The notes: generated by a model not told the origin, from the sequence alone. A stretch of 64,000 nucleotides of DNA from Streptomyces actinomycinicus (GCF_016741775.1 NZ_JAERRK010000006.1:62001-126000), one strand, 5' to 3'. Shown: positions 35,044 to 45,582, counted from the first letter of the stretch. Numbers and translations are program-made.

Positions 35044-35967
35044 GTGCCCTCACGCCTCAGGAGCGCCCTGTCGGCCGTACTGATCGTCCTGTCCTGCCTG
35101 CTCGTGCCGTTCGGCGCGCTGGCGGCCTGGACGGCGTACGGGCTCGCCGACACGGGCCGGTACGTCACCACGATGGCCCCGCTCGCCGCCGATCCGGACG
35201 TGCGGGAGGCCGTCGTGAACACGGTCGGTGACGGCATCTGGCGCGAAGTGGACCAGCACCTGGACGTCCGCCCGGTGCGCGGCTCGGTCCGCCCGTTCGT
35301 GCACGACGCGGTGCGCTCGTTCACCCAGACCCGGGCGTTCCGGCTGGCCTGGGACACCGGCAACCGGGTCACCCACGACGCCCTGCTGCGCGCCCTGCGC
35401 GCGGAGGACGAGGACACCGTCACCGTCGACCTGGCACCCGTCACCGCGCAGGTCAAGCGCCAGCTCACCCACGACCATGTGCCGCTCGCCGCGCGCATCC
35501 CGGTGGAGCACACCGCGGTCGCCGTGCTCCACGCGGGCGAACTGACCGGACTCCGGAGGGGGTTCCACGTGCTCGAAGTCGCCGGGTTCTGGCTTCCGGT
35601 GGCGGCCGCCGCGTTCGCCGTCACGGGCATCGCCCTCGCCGTCCACCGCCGCCGGGCCGTCGCCGCGACCGCGCTGGGCACGGCCCTGGGCGGCGCGCTG
35701 CTCGCCCTCGCCCTGGCCGTCGGCCGCAGCCTGACCCTGGCCGACCTGCCCGCCGGTGTCTCCCACCCGGCCGCGGGCGCCGTCTACGACGCCCTCACCG
35801 GCACCCTGCGCACGGTCGCCTGGCTGCTGCTCGGGCTCGGCCTGGCGGTGGCCCTCGTCACCTGGCTCACCCGGTACCTGCGGCTGCTCCGTCCCGCGCC
35901 ACGCCGGCGAGGGTCACCAGCGCCCGCGCCAGCTCCGGCTCCGGCACCGACGCGAGCCCGAGTCTGA
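35044..35967 (+). CDS. integral membrane protein, function unknown
   Basis: A 307-residue protein with a membrane helix near the start (about 7-30) and a soluble outer domain (about 35-180; DTGRYVTTMAPLAADPDVREAV). Three further helices (about 180-280) and an Ala/Pro tail follow. The layout resembles conserved actinobacterial membrane proteins, but no function could be given. GTG at 35044 is a tentative start; GTG at 34999 is possible. The last 101 bases overlap the convergent MocR gene. Confidence 0.65.
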   Translation: MPSRLRSALSAVLIVLSCLLVPFGALAAWTAYGLADTGRYVTTMAPLAADPDVREAVVNTVGDGIWREVDQHLDVRPVRGSVRPFVHDAVRSFTQTRAFRLAWDTGNRVTHDALLRALRAEDEDTVTVDLAPVTAQVKRQLTHDHVPLAARIPVEHTAVAVLHAGELTGLRRGFHVLEVAGFWLPVAAAAFAVTGIALAVHRRRAVAATALGTALGGALLALALAVGRSLTLADLPAGVSHPAAGAVYDALTGTLRTVAWLLLGLGLAVALVTWLTRYLRLLRPAPRRRGSPAPAPAPAPAPTRARV

Positions 35968-37213
35968 CCGCGTCCGGCGTCCGGCCAGGGTCGACGGAGA
36001 AGGCCGTGCCCGGGGTGACCGCGATGCCGTGCGCGAGCGCGGCGGCCGTGAAGGTGTCCGCGCGCCACGGCGCGGGCAGCTCCCACCAGGCGAACAGGGC
36101 GGACGGGTCGGACCGTACGGCAAACCCGGCGAGCTTCTCGGCGACCAGCCGCTGCCGCCGCCGCGCGTCCTGCCGCTTGGCGGTCACCAGCCGGTCCACG
36201 GTCCCGTCGCCGAGCCACCGTACGGCCGCCTCCAGCGCGAAGGACCCCGCGCTCCACCCGCCGGAGCGGACGGCCCGCGCCACCGCCTCGGCGCGCCCGT
36301 CCGGGACGACGGCGAAGCCGACGGTGAGCCCGGGCGCCACCCGCTTGGACAGCCCGTCGACCAGGTGGACCAGCCCCGGTGCGAGTGCGGCGAGCGGGGG
36401 TGTGCCGCCGGGGTGCAGGAAGGACCAGGTCCGGTCCTCGACGACCGGTGTCCCCAGCCTGTGGACGGTGTCGGCCAGTTCCCGCAGCCGCCCGGCGCTC
36501 GTGGTCCGCGAGGTCGGGTTGTGCAGGGTCGGCTGGAGGTAGAGCGCGGACAGGGGTGCGCTGCGGTGTGCGGCGTCGATGGACCCCGGCACCGGCCCTT
36601 CCTGGTCCGTGGCCAGGGGTACGAGGATCAGGCCGAGGCGGGCCGCTATCTCCTTGACCAGCGGATACGTCAGCGGCTCCACGCCGACCCGGCCGCCGGG
36701 GCGGACCAGGGAGGCGAGGGTGGCGGCGATGGCCTGGCGGGTGTTGCCGGTGAACAGGATGCGTTCCGGTGCCGGCCGCAGCCCGCTCTGCCCGAGCAGT
36801 GCGGCGATCGCCTGCCGGGCCGCCGGGGTGCCCGCGGCGGCGGCCGGCCGCAGTGCCTGGCCGAGCGCGTCGGGCCGGAGCAGGGGCGCGAGGGCCGGGG
36901 CGAGCAGCTCCGACTGGCCTGGAGCGGCCGGGTAGTTGAGTTCCAGGTTCACGACCGCGGTCCCGGCCGCCTCGGTCAGGGCGTGCCCCGGCTGCCCGTC
37001 CGGGGCGCCGGCCCGTACGAACGTGCCGCGCCCGACCTCGCCCACCACCAGCCCGCGCCGGACGAGTTCGGCGTAGACCCGGCCCGCGGTGGACGGGGCG
37101 ATGCCGTGCCGCCGGGCGAAGGCCCGCTGGGGTGGCAGCCGTTGGCCGGGCAGCAGCCGTCCGCCCGTGATGTCGGCCGCGATCCTGTCGGCGATGCGCC
37201 GGTAGTCGTGCAC
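35867..37213 (-). CDS. MocR-type regulator (GntR HTH plus aminotransferase-like domain)
   Basis: A 448-residue protein with an N-terminal GntR winged helix (GRLLPGQRLPPQRAFARRHG, about 18-37) and a C-terminal fold-type I aminotransferase domain. The pyridoxal lysine lies in DGLSKRVAPGLTVGF. MocR regulators sense PLP-linked ligands and bind direct repeats. The GTG at 37213 follows GGGGGA. An array of eight degenerate 12-13-bp direct repeats lies just upstream (37261-37361). It may regulate the divergent alpha/beta hydrolase gene at 37425 as well as itself. Confidence 0.85.
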   Translation of the reverse strand: MHDYRRIADRIAADITGGRLLPGQRLPPQRAFARRHGIAPSTAGRVYAELVRRGLVVGEVGRGTFVRAGAPDGQPGHALTEAAGTAVVNLELNYPAAPGQSELLAPALAPLLRPDALGQALRPAAAAGTPAARQAIAALLGQSGLRPAPERILFTGNTRQAIAATLASLVRPGGRVGVEPLTYPLVKEIAARLGLILVPLATDQEGPVPGSIDAAHRSAPLSALYLQPTLHNPTSRTTSAGRLRELADTVHRLGTPVVEDRTWSFLHPGGTPPLAALAPGLVHLVDGLSKRVAPGLTVGFAVVPDGRAEAVARAVRSGGWSAGSFALEAAVRWLGDGTVDRLVTAKRQDARRRQRLVAEKLAGFAVRSDPSALFAWWELPAPWRADTFTAAALAHGIAVTPGTAFSVDPGRTPDAVRLGLASVPEPELARALVTLAGVARDGAAAGTG

Positions 37214-37260
37214 AAGTCCCCCTGTCCCCGGGCCGGTTGCGGACCACCGGCCTGCCCACT

Positions 37261-37361
37261 GAACGGCCCGCCTGAACGGCCCGTCTGAACGGCCCGTCTG
37301 ATCGAGCCGTCGAAGCGACCGTCGAAGCGGCCCATCGAAACAACCCATTGACCCGGCCCTC
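37261..37361. repeat. array of about eight degenerate 12-13-bp direct repeats
   Basis: Units begin at 37261, 37274, 37287, 37300, 37312, 37324, 37337 and 37350. The first three are GAACGGCCCG(C/T)CT; later ones drift (GATCGAGCCGTC, GAAGCGACCGTC, GAAGCGGCCCATC). The array lies between the divergent MocR and hydrolase genes, where a MocR operator would be expected. Confidence 0.75.
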
Positions 37362-37424
37362 GAATTGCACCGAGGGCAAAGATTTTATTGCCCCGAGCAG
37401 AGCGGGCGCCCTAGGGTCGTTGGC

Positions 37425-38228
37425 ATGCCCACGTTCCTCTCATTCGAGGACAAAGACCCCGGAGTCGCCTCCCGGGTTCCCCTCGTCCTCGTCCACGGCC
37501 ACCCCTTCGACCACACGATGTGGCACCCGCAGCTGACGGAGTTCGCCCCCACCCGCCGGGTGATCGCGCCCGACCTGCGCGGCTACGGCGCCTCCCCCGT
37601 CACCCCCGGCACGGTCCCGCTCTCCCGCCACGCCCAGGACATCGCCGCCCTCCTCGACCACCTGGGCGTGGAGACCTTCGTCCTCGCCGGCCTGTCCATG
37701 GGCGGCCAGATCGTCATGGAGTGCGCGGCCCGCTTCGGCGACCGGATCCGGGGCCTCGTCCTCGCCGACACCTTCCCCGCCGCGGAGACACCCGAGGGCC
37801 GGCAGAGCCGCAACGCCATGGCCGACCGGCTGCTCGCCGAGGGCATGCGGGGCTACGCCGACGAGGTGCTGGAGAAGATGGTCGCCCCGTACGCCCGCCC
37901 CGAGGTCAAGGCCCACGTGCACCGCATGATGACCGCCACCTCGCCGCAGGGTGCCGCGGCCGCCCTGCGCGGCCGGGCCGAACGCCCCGACTACCGGGAC
38001 CTGCTGAGCGGGCTGACCGTGCCCGCCCTGGTCGTGGTGGGCGCCGACGACACCTACACCCCCGCGGCCGACGCCGAGGCCATGCACGCCGCCCTCCCCG
38101 ACTCCGTCCTGCACGTCGTCGAAGGCGCCGCCCATCTGCCCAACCTGGAACGGCCCGAGGAGTTCAACCGGGCACTCGGTGAATTCCTGGCGCGGCTGGA
38201 CGAGCGGACCGTAGGCTCACCCGTGTGA
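37425..38228 (+). CDS. alpha/beta hydrolase
   Basis: A 267-residue cytoplasmic hydrolase. LVHGHPFDHTMW forms the oxyanion region; the nucleophile Ser lies in AGLSMGGQ (about 94). The acid (GADDTYTP) and the final His (GAAHLPNLE) complete the triad. TTGCCC and TAGGGT (about 37389-37417) place the transcription start close to the ATG at 37425, so the message may be leaderless. The next gene overlaps its stop by four bases (GTGA). Confidence 0.85.
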   Translation: MPTFLSFEDKDPGVASRVPLVLVHGHPFDHTMWHPQLTEFAPTRRVIAPDLRGYGASPVTPGTVPLSRHAQDIAALLDHLGVETFVLAGLSMGGQIVMECAARFGDRIRGLVLADTFPAAETPEGRQSRNAMADRLLAEGMRGYADEVLEKMVAPYARPEVKAHVHRMMTATSPQGAAAALRGRAERPDYRDLLSGLTVPALVVVGADDTYTPAADAEAMHAALPDSVLHVVEGAAHLPNLERPEEFNRALGEFLARLDERTVGSPV

Positions 38229-39181
38229 CCCAGCGCCCCGGACGCAGGCTCGGCGCCTGGTGTGCCGGCCTGCTGCTCGCCGGGGTGAGCGTGGTCGTCG
38301 GCTGCCGGGTCGCCGACACCGACGGCATCACCCCCGTACCCCAGCTGCTCGCCTTCCTGCCCTGGCTGTTCGCGCCGGCCGGCTTCGCCCTGCTGTGCGC
38401 GCTGCTCGCCCGCTGGTGGCCGGGGCTGGTGTGGGGCGTGGCGGTCCTCGGGCTGCTCGCCTGGTACCTGGAGCCGTACGGCAAGGCCGGCGAACCCGGC
38501 GGTCCGCCCCTCGCCACGGTCCGCGTCCTGACGGCGAACGTCGAGTTCGGCCGCGGCACCCCCGCCCTGGTGCCGGTCCTGCGCGACCGGCGGCCGGACG
38601 TGGTCTTCGTGCAGGAGTGCGAAACCGGCTGCCGGGCCACACTGGAACGCGACTTCGCCGCCGTCTACCCGCACCGCCGGGCCGTCGAGGCGGACGGCTC
38701 CAAGGGCTCCCTCGTCCTCAGCCGCTTCCCGCTCACACCGGCCGCGGGCGTTGCCGGCACCATGGGCATGCCCGGTGCCGTCGCCGACGTCCGCGGCCAC
38801 CGCGTACGCCTGCAGCTCGCCCACCCCATGCCACCGCTGCCGGAGCAGCTCGCACTGTGGCGCCGCGAACTCGGCCGGCTCCGCGACTTCGCCGCGGCCG
38901 ACACCCGCACCCCCACCATCCTCGCCGGCGACTTCAACGCCTCCCAGGACCACGCTGCCTTCCGCCGCATCCTCGACGCCGGCCTGACCGACGCGGCCCG
39001 CCTCGCGGGCCACGACCGCGCCCCCAGCTGGCCCTCCCGCACCGCCTCCGTCATCGGCGCCCAGATCGACCACGTCCTGCTCTCCCCGGACTTCACCGCG
39101 GCCGACGCCCACTTCCTGCGCGTACGCGGCACCGACCACCGCGCGCTGGTGGTCGACGTGACACTGCACCAACGGCGCTGA
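38225..39181 (+). CDS. membrane-anchored endonuclease/exonuclease/phosphatase family protein
   Basis: A 318-residue protein with three N-terminal membrane helices (about 10-85) and an outer EEP-type hydrolase domain. The visible motifs are LTANVEF, VFVQEC, ILAGDFNAS and the final DHRALVVDV with QIDHVLLS. Proteins of this group may act on phosphodiesters at the cell surface. The GTG at 38225 overlaps the stop of the alpha/beta hydrolase gene, so the two form an operon. Confidence 0.85.
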   Translation: MTQRPGRRLGAWCAGLLLAGVSVVVGCRVADTDGITPVPQLLAFLPWLFAPAGFALLCALLARWWPGLVWGVAVLGLLAWYLEPYGKAGEPGGPPLATVRVLTANVEFGRGTPALVPVLRDRRPDVVFVQECETGCRATLERDFAAVYPHRRAVEADGSKGSLVLSRFPLTPAAGVAGTMGMPGAVADVRGHRVRLQLAHPMPPLPEQLALWRRELGRLRDFAAADTRTPTILAGDFNASQDHAAFRRILDAGLTDAARLAGHDRAPSWPSRTASVIGAQIDHVLLSPDFTAADAHFLRVRGTDHRALVVDVTLHQRR

Positions 39182-39255
39182 GGACGACGGGAGCGGAGCG
39201 GCCGCGAGCGGGGAGGAGGGCAGCGGGCAGCAGGGGCAGGGCAGCGGGCAGCAGG

Positions 39256-39410
39256 CCGACGGCAGGACAGGGGCCAGCGGAAAGACAGGAGCCGGTGGCA
39301 GGACAGGAGCCGGTGGCAGGACAGGGGCCGGTGGCAAGACAGGAGCCGACGGCAGGACAGGGGCCGGTGGCAGGACAGGGGCCGGTGGCAGGACAGGGGC
39401 CGGTGGTGGC
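39256..39410. repeat. 18-bp tandem repeat array, about 8.6 copies
   Basis: Units of CCGGTGGCAGGACAGGRG start at 39256 and repeat every 18 bases (39274, 39292, 39310, 39328, 39346, 39364, 39382, with a partial at 39400). Variation is limited to a few positions. The array lies downstream of the EEP gene and just before the FUSC gene. It is not in a convincing coding frame. Confidence 0.9.
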
Positions 39411-39457
39411 ATGCCCCCGCCGCCGGACCGATGTCGTAATCCGTCCATAATGGGCGC

Positions 39458-41428
39458 ATGTCCCGAGAGTTCCCGACCGGCCTCACCCCTCCCGACTGGC
39501 TGGTCCGGAACCTCAAGCCCCAGCAGGCACCACTCAGCTGGGCCGCCATGGCCCGCGCCGGCGTCGGCATGGCCCTCCCGCTGGCCCTCGGCCTCGCCGC
39601 CGGCCGCCCCGACTACGGTGCCCTCGCCTCCATGGGCGCCCTGTCCGGCGTCATCGGCGACACCGCCGACGCCTACCGCATGCGCATCCTCAACATCGCC
39701 GTACCGCAGCTCTTCGGCGCGGTCGGCGTGACCCTGGGCACCCTGGCGTACGGCCACGGCTGGTACGCGGTGGCCGCCGTCACCGGGGTCGCCCTGGTCT
39801 CCGGCATGATCTCCACGATCGGCGCGGTGGCCTCGGTCTCCGGCCTGCTGCTCCTGCTGAACTGCGTGGTCGGCGCGGGCCTCCCGCTGCCCTCCCCCTG
39901 GTGGCTCGCCCCCGCCCTGATGACGGGCGGCGGCCTGCTGGTCCTCCTCCTCGCCCTACTGGCCTGGCCGCTGCGCGCCGGCGTCCCCGAACGCGCGGCG
40001 GTCGCGGCCACCTACCGCACGGTCGCCGCCCTCCTCGCCACCGCCGGCACCGACCGCACCGAGGAGTACGAGGAGGCCCGCCGCACCGTCACCCAGTCCC
40101 TGAACCAGTCGTACGACCTGATCCTGGCCCGGCGCGCCCGCCACCACGGCCGCAGCCCCGACCTCACCCGGATGCTGGCCCGGCTGAACGCGATCACCCC
40201 CGTGATCGAGGCGGCCCCCGCGGCCCACCTGGCGGCCCGCCCGCTCCCCCCGCAGATCCCCGAGGCGGTCCACCACCTGGCGAGGGCCGTGGAATCGGAC
40301 GACACGCCCCTCCCAGCCCTGCACCTGCCCCTCCCCACCACCGAGACGGGCCGCGCCGTGGACCACGCCCTGCGGCACGCCGCCGAGGTCGTCACCGCTC
40401 CCGACGTGGATCCCCGGGGCATCGACGACCGACTGGGCCGGCCGGCGGCCCTCGGCATCCGTACGGCACGCGCGGCACGCACCGTCGTGCTGTCCGCCAA
40501 CTCCTGGCGCTACGGCGTACGGCTGGCGCTCTGCATCGGCATCGCCCAGGCCCTGGTCTCCCTGATCCTCGTCCCCCGCTCCTACTGGGTCGCCCTGACC
40601 ATCACCTTCGTCCTCAAACCGGACTTCGGCTCGGTCTTCTCCCGCGCCCTGCTGCGCGCCCTGGGCACGGTAGCCGGCCTGGTGCTGGCGGCGGTGGTCC
40701 TGGCCGAGGTCCCGCTGGGCCGGTGGGACGTGCTCGTCCTCTTCCTCCTGGCCCCGTTGATCCCGGCGCTCACCCCGCGCGGCTACGGCTACCAGACGGC
40801 CGCCATCACACCGGTGATCCTGCTCCTCTCCGACATCCTCAACCACCAGGGGACGGCACTGCTGCTGCCCCGGCTGAACGACTCACTCCTCGGCTGTGCG
40901 ATCGCCCTGACCGCGGGCTACCTCTTCTGGCCGGAGAGCTGGCACACCCGCGTGGGCGACCGGCTGGCCGACGCGGTGGCGGACACGGCGGCCTACGTGG
41001 AGGCGGCCTTCACCCCGACACCCGACCCGTCGGGCCGCGCCCGCATGCGCCGCCGCCTCTACCGGGACCTCTCCGTGATCCGCACCGAGTTCCAGCGGGC
41101 CCTGACCGAGCCGCCGCCCACCGGCCGGCGCGCCGCCGCGTGGTGGCCGCTCGTGGTGGCCGTGGAGCGCATCGTGGACGCCACGACGGCGGCACGCGTC
41201 CGCGTCCGCCACGGGGCGCCGCCGCCGTCCACGTCCGAGATCGCGCAGGTGGCGCTGCAACTTCGCGAGCTGTCCGCCGGCGTGCGCAGCGCGGAGACCC
41301 TGACCGCCGTACGCACCGACCTCACCGGCCCCTCGGACAGCGTCCTCGAACCCCTCCGCCAGGAGGTCGCCGCGGCCCGCGCGATCGCCTCCCCGCACCG
41401 ACGCAGTCCCGCCACACGGGGCCGCTAA
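39458..41428 (+). CDS. FUSC-family membrane protein (putative exporter)
   Basis: A 656-residue protein with two blocks of about five to six membrane helices (about 30-170 and 345-500), each followed by a helical cytoplasmic domain. This is the FUSC/aromatic acid exporter layout ([30 protein letters not shown] is the signature region). The transported compound is unknown. CATAAT lies six bases before the ATG, suggesting a leaderless message. An 18-bp repeat array ends 47 bases upstream. Confidence 0.85.
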   Translation: MSREFPTGLTPPDWLVRNLKPQQAPLSWAAMARAGVGMALPLALGLAAGRPDYGALASMGALSGVIGDTADAYRMRILNIAVPQLFGAVGVTLGTLAYGHGWYAVAAVTGVALVSGMISTIGAVASVSGLLLLLNCVVGAGLPLPSPWWLAPALMTGGGLLVLLLALLAWPLRAGVPERAAVAATYRTVAALLATAGTDRTEEYEEARRTVTQSLNQSYDLILARRARHHGRSPDLTRMLARLNAITPVIEAAPAAHLAARPLPPQIPEAVHHLARAVESDDTPLPALHLPLPTTETGRAVDHALRHAAEVVTAPDVDPRGIDDRLGRPAALGIRTARAARTVVLSANSWRYGVRLALCIGIAQALVSLILVPRSYWVALTITFVLKPDFGSVFSRALLRALGTVAGLVLAAVVLAEVPLGRWDVLVLFLLAPLIPALTPRGYGYQTAAITPVILLLSDILNHQGTALLLPRLNDSLLGCAIALTAGYLFWPESWHTRVGDRLADAVADTAAYVEAAFTPTPDPSGRARMRRRLYRDLSVIRTEFQRALTEPPPTGRRAAAWWPLVVAVERIVDATTAARVRVRHGAPPPSTSEIAQVALQLRELSAGVRSAETLTAVRTDLTGPSDSVLEPLRQEVAAARAIASPHRRSPATRGR

Positions 41429-41487
41429 CCTTACGTGTCCGTCCTGGCCAGCGATTGACGGTACAACTCACGCGAAGGGTTGCGCAC

Positions 41488-43281
41488 ATGGGCATTCTCA
41501 CTCTCCTGCGGAACGCATTCGGCCGCTCACGCAAAGCACGAGCCACCGAGGCGGAGGGTGCGGAACGCCTCCCGGCGCAGTCCGCGACCCCCGAGCCGGC
41601 GCCCGCACTCCCGGAGCCCCGCCAGTCGGACTCCGCAGAACACGACCTGGTCTCCGCGGCCTTCGACAACGTGAAGGTCCCGGCCCAGACGACCGACCCC
41701 GACACCGGGGAAGGCACCCGGCCCGAGGCCACCCCGGAACACCCGGAGCCGGAGCCCACGAAGACCCCCGAGCCGAAAACAGAGCCGACACCCGAGCCGG
41801 CGCCACAAGCCGAGGCGGACGTCCAGGAAGAGCCGCAGCCCGAAGCGACCCCTGAGCCGACCCCGAAGGCAGAGACAGAGGCCGAGCCGAAGCCGGCAAC
41901 CGAACCAAAGCCGAAGGCAGAGACAGAGGCCGAACCGGCGGCAGAGGCGACGGTGGAACCCGAGCCGAAGACAGAGGCAGAGGCAGAGGCCGCGCCGACG
42001 GCAGAGGCGACAGCCGAGCCGACGCCGGCGGCAGAGGCAGAGACGACGGTCGAACCCGAGCCGAAGGCAGAGGCAGAGGCAGAGGCCGAGCCGGCGGCAG
42101 AGGCGACGGTCGAGCCGGCGGCAGAGGCCGCAGTCGAGCCGACACCGAAGGCAGAGGCCACGGTCGAGTCGGCGCCGGAGGCAGAGACGGCGGCCGAGGG
42201 TGGGACGGCACAAGACGACGCATCCGCCGCGCCCTCAGCCACCCAGACCGCCGAAGTGCAGGCCACGCAGCCCACCGAGCCAGAGCCCGCCGACACGCGG
42301 GCCACCGCACCGCAGACCACCGACCCGCAGGCCGCCGACGGCGAGGACGCCCCGCAGGCGGCACCCGCACCCGACGACGAGACCCGCACGGGTGGTGCGG
42401 GTGGGAACACGGACGCCGAAGGCGAAGCCGAGGCGGACCCGCAGGCGACTGAGACCGGTGGGAACACGAACGCCGAAGGCGAAGCCGAGGCCGAACCCGA
42501 CCCCCAGCAGACCGGCGCCGTCGAGCACACGGCCCCCCCGACGGTGTCGGCCAAACCCGCCACCCCCCTCACCAAGGTCAAGTCCCGCACCCCCTCCCTC
42601 ACCACCGCCTACAAGGCCGCCACAGCCGCCCTCAAGAAGACCGACCTCACCGGCACCCGAGCGAAGCTCTACCTCGTGCTGGACCGCTCCGCGAGCATGC
42701 GCCCGTACTACAAGGACGGCTCCGCGCAGGCCCTCGCCGACCAGACCCTCGCCCTCGCCGCCCACCTGGACCCCGAGGCCACGGTCCACGTCGTCTTCTT
42801 CTCGACGGAGGTCGACGGCACCACCGACCTCACCCTCGCCCCCGGGCACGAGACCCACATCGACGACACCCACGCCACCCTCGGCCGCATGGGGCGTACC
42901 AGCTACCACGCCGCCGTGGAAGCCGTACTCGCCCACCACGAGAAGCACACCGGGCCGAATACCGAGACCGCCACCGGGACGGACACCGGGACGGACGCAG
43001 GAAAGAGCACCGGCCCCGGCACCCCGGCCCTGGTGATCTTCCAGACCGACGGCGCCCCCGACGCGAAGACCCCCGCCACCGCGTCCCTCACCGAGGCCGC
43101 GAAGAACCACCCCTCCGTGTTCTTCTCCTTCGTCGCCTTCGGCGAGCACGACAACAAGGCCTTCGACTACCTCCGCAAACTGAAGACCGACAACACGTCC
43201 TTCTTCCACGCGGGCCCCACCCCCCGCGAGCTGACGGACACCGAGCTGTACGAGGGCGTTCTGGCGAACTGGCGCCCGTAA
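41488..43281 (+). CDS. VWA-domain protein with long Glu/Pro/Ala-rich linker
   Basis: A 597-residue protein. A short basic start (about 1-25) is followed by about 330 residues of low-complexity Glu/Pro/Ala/Thr sequence with many AEAEAE and EPTPEP-like repeats. The C-terminal VWA domain (about 385-590) has the metal-site motif LVLDRSASM and a later TDGAPD. VWA domains of this type occur in TerY/TerF-like stress proteins. The linker is strongly acidic and probably disordered. AAGG lies nine bases before the ATG. A terminator hairpin follows the gene. Confidence 0.8.
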   Translation: MGILTLLRNAFGRSRKARATEAEGAERLPAQSATPEPAPALPEPRQSDSAEHDLVSAAFDNVKVPAQTTDPDTGEGTRPEATPEHPEPEPTKTPEPKTEPTPEPAPQAEADVQEEPQPEATPEPTPKAETEAEPKPATEPKPKAETEAEPAAEATVEPEPKTEAEAEAAPTAEATAEPTPAAEAETTVEPEPKAEAEAEAEPAAEATVEPAAEAAVEPTPKAEATVESAPEAETAAEGGTAQDDASAAPSATQTAEVQATQPTEPEPADTRATAPQTTDPQAADGEDAPQAAPAPDDETRTGGAGGNTDAEGEAEADPQATETGGNTNAEGEAEAEPDPQQTGAVEHTAPPTVSAKPATPLTKVKSRTPSLTTAYKAATAALKKTDLTGTRAKLYLVLDRSASMRPYYKDGSAQALADQTLALAAHLDPEATVHVVFFSTEVDGTTDLTLAPGHETHIDDTHATLGRMGRTSYHAAVEAVLAHHEKHTGPNTETATGTDTGTDAGKSTGPGTPALVIFQTDGAPDAKTPATASLTEAAKNHPSVFFSFVAFGEHDNKAFDYLRKLKTDNTSFFHAGPTPRELTDTELYEGVLANWRP

Positions 43282-43308
43282 TCCCCCGTCACTCTCCGCC
43301 ACACCCGT

Positions 43309-43348
43309 GCCGCCCGCTTCTCACCCCGTAAAACGGGAGGCGGGCGGC
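43309..43348 (+). terminator. terminator after the VWA gene
   Basis: A 9-bp stem (GCCGCCCGC / GCGGGCGGC) encloses an inner CCCGT/ACGGG stem with an AAA-rich loop, starting 28 bases past the stop codon. Confidence 0.75.
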
Positions 43349-43408
43349 ATACACACGTCGGCTACGATTTCAAGGTTCGTACACGTAGCGACCTGGGAGC
43401 AGCCCGCG

Positions 43409-45124
43409 ATGGCTCGACACCTCATCACCAGCGCCCTTCCGTACATCAACGGGATCAAGCACCTGGGCAACATGGTGGGGTCCATGCTCCCGGCGGACGT
43501 GTACTCCCGGTACCTCCGCCAGCGCGGCCACGACGTCCTCTACATCTGCGCGACGGACGAGCACGGCACCCCCGCCGAGCTGGCCGCCAAGGAACAGGGC
43601 CTCGCGGTGGACGAGTTCTGCGCCCAGGCCCACGACGCCCAGAAGGCGGTCTACGACGGCTTCGCGCTCGCGTTCGACTACTTCGGCCGCAGTTCCTCCC
43701 CGGAGAACCGCGACATCACCCAGCACTTCGCCCGCAAGCTGAACGAGAACGGCTTCATCGAGGAGCGGGCGATCCGCCAGGTCTACTCCCCGGCCGACGG
43801 GCGCTTCCTGCCCGACCGCTACGTCGAGGGCACCTGCCCGCACTGCGGTTACGACAAGGCCCGCGGCGACCAGTGCGAGAACTGCACCCGCGTGCTGGAC
43901 CCGACCGACCTGATCGACCCGCGCTCGGCGATCTCCGGTTCCACGGACCTGGAGGTCCGCGAGACCAAGCACCTCTTCCTGCTCCAGTCCAAGCTGCAGC
44001 ACGAGGTGGAGGCCTGGGTCGCCCGGCACGAGGACGACTGGCCGCAGCTGGCCTCCTCCATCGCCCGCAAGTGGCTGAACGAGGGCCTGCACGACCGCGC
44101 GATCACGCGTGACCTGGACTGGGGCGTCCCGGTCCCGGCGGACACCTGGCCGGAGCTGGCGGCCGAGGGCAAGGTCTTCTACGTCTGGTTCGACGCCCCG
44201 ATCGAGTACATCGGCGCGACGAAGGAGTGGGCCGACCAGGACCCGGAGAACCGGGACTGGAAGGCCTGGTGGTACGACGCCGACGAGACCGTCCGCTACA
44301 CCGAGTTCATGGCCAAGGACAACGTCCCGTTCCACACGGTGATGTTCCCGGCCACCGAGCTGGGCGTGCGCGAGCCGTGGAAGAAGGTCGACTACGTCAA
44401 GGCCTTCAACTGGCTGACGTACTACGGCGGCAAGTTCTCCACCTCGCAGAAGCGGGGCGTCTTCACCGACCAGGCCCTGGAGATCCTCCCGGCGGACTAC
44501 TGGCGCTACTTCCTGATCGCCAACGCCCCGGAGTCGGACGACTCGTCCTTCACCTGGGAGCACTTCACGGCCACCGTCAACAAGGACCTCGCCGACACCC
44601 TCGGCAACTTCGTCAACCGCGTGCTGTCCTTCTCCAAGAAGCGCTTCGGCGAGGAGGTGCCGGCCGGCGGTGAGCCCGGCGCGGCGGAGGCCAGGCTGGG
44701 CGAGGAGATCGCCCGTCTGCTCGCGGAGTACGAGGAGCACATGGAGGCCCTCCAGTTCCGCAAGGCCGCGGCGGCCCTCCGCGCGCTGTGGTCGGCCGGC
44801 AACTCCTACCTGGAGGAGAAGGCCCCCTGGCTGGAGATCAAGACCGACAAGGACGGCGCGGCCCTCACGCTGCGTACGGCCATGAACCTGATCCACCTGT
44901 ACGCGGTGGTCTCCGAGCCGTTCATCCCGGCGACGGCGAAGGTCATGCGGGAGGCGTTCGCCCTGGCGGACGACACCGCCGTCTGGGTCACCGCCGAGGA
45001 GGCGAAGGCCCTGGTCTTCGTCCCGTCCGGCACGCCCTTCACGGTCCCGCCGGTCCTGTTCGCCAAGCTGACGGACGAGGACCTGGCTGCGTACAAGGAG
45101 CGCTTCGGCGGCGAGGAAGGCTGA
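43409..45124 (+). CDS. metG: methionyl-tRNA synthetase
   Basis: A 571-residue class I synthetase. The HIGH-type motif appears as [14 protein letters not shown] (about 8-21), the zinc knob as [17 protein letters not shown], and the KMSKS-type loop as KFSTSQKRG. The C-terminal helical anticodon domain is present; no dimerisation domain of the EMAP type follows. The ATG at 43409 has GGAG ten bases upstream. It is followed by a 19-bp terminator stem. Confidence 0.95.
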   Translation: MARHLITSALPYINGIKHLGNMVGSMLPADVYSRYLRQRGHDVLYICATDEHGTPAELAAKEQGLAVDEFCAQAHDAQKAVYDGFALAFDYFGRSSSPENRDITQHFARKLNENGFIEERAIRQVYSPADGRFLPDRYVEGTCPHCGYDKARGDQCENCTRVLDPTDLIDPRSAISGSTDLEVRETKHLFLLQSKLQHEVEAWVARHEDDWPQLASSIARKWLNEGLHDRAITRDLDWGVPVPADTWPELAAEGKVFYVWFDAPIEYIGATKEWADQDPENRDWKAWWYDADETVRYTEFMAKDNVPFHTVMFPATELGVREPWKKVDYVKAFNWLTYYGGKFSTSQKRGVFTDQALEILPADYWRYFLIANAPESDDSSFTWEHFTATVNKDLADTLGNFVNRVLSFSKKRFGEEVPAGGEPGAAEARLGEEIARLLAEYEEHMEALQFRKAAAALRALWSAGNSYLEEKAPWLEIKTDKDGAALTLRTAMNLIHLYAVVSEPFIPATAKVMREAFALADDTAVWVTAEEAKALVFVPSGTPFTVPPVLFAKLTDEDLAAYKERFGGEEG

Positions 45125-45139
45125 CCGAGGACTGATCCG

Positions 45140-45182
45140 CGCGCGAGGGCGCCGAGCCGGACGGGCTCGGCGCCCTCGCGCG
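45140..45182 (+). terminator. strong terminator after metG
   Basis: A perfect 19-bp stem (45140-45158 and 45164-45182) with a 5-base loop. It lies between metG and the convergent DoxX-type gene and may serve both. Confidence 0.85.
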
Positions 45183-45234
45183 TACGGGTCCGGCCGACCA
45201 GGTCGATGCGGCCGATCCCGTCCGGCCGGCCCGG

Positions 45235-45582
45235 TCAGGCCGCCGCACCGAGGGCCAGGGCGCCGACGACCGGTGCGGCGTAGACGAGCGGGAACGGGAT
45301 GTGCGTGTACTGGCGCGCCCGCGCCACCGTGACGGCGGCGCCGAGGAAGTAGAGCACCAGCCCGGTCCCGGCCAGCACCCCGATCACCGGCACGAACAGC
45401 CCGGCCACCAGACCGGCCGCGCCGGCGGCCTTGGCCAGTCCCAGCCAGGTCCACCACGAGCGCGGCACCCGGTACTCGGTGAGCGCCTGCACGATCCACT
45501 GCGCCCGCAGCAGCAGCACGGCGCCGGAGAAACCGGCCATGAGCGCGGCGAGCAGGGTGACGACGATCTGGGCGGTACGCAT
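45235..45582 (-). CDS. DoxX-like membrane protein
   Basis: A 115-residue protein with four hydrophobic helices of the DoxX/DoxD type (LLAALMAGFSGAVLLLR, GLAKAAGAAGLVAGLFVP, TGLVLYFLGAAVTVARAR). The function is unclear; members affect thiol or redox balance in actinobacteria. The ATG at 45582 has GGGAG six bases upstream. Confidence 0.8.
   Translation of the reverse strand: MRTAQIVVTLLAALMAGFSGAVLLLRAQWIVQALTEYRVPRSWWTWLGLAKAAGAAGLVAGLFVPVIGVLAGTGLVLYFLGAAVTVARARQYTHIPFPLVYAAPVVGALALGAAA

Noticed and set aside
39256..39410. Tandem array considered as a CRISPR
   Set aside because: Units are directly adjacent with no spacers and no cas genes lie nearby.
39182..39450. A plus-strand frame through the 18-bp array giving GQEPVA-like repeats
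   Set aside because: It continues from a frame shadowing the EEP gene and has no start of its own in the array.
45140..45182. Long hairpin considered as a small RNA or mobile-element end
   Set aside because: A single perfect stem directly between two convergent gene ends is best explained as a terminator.
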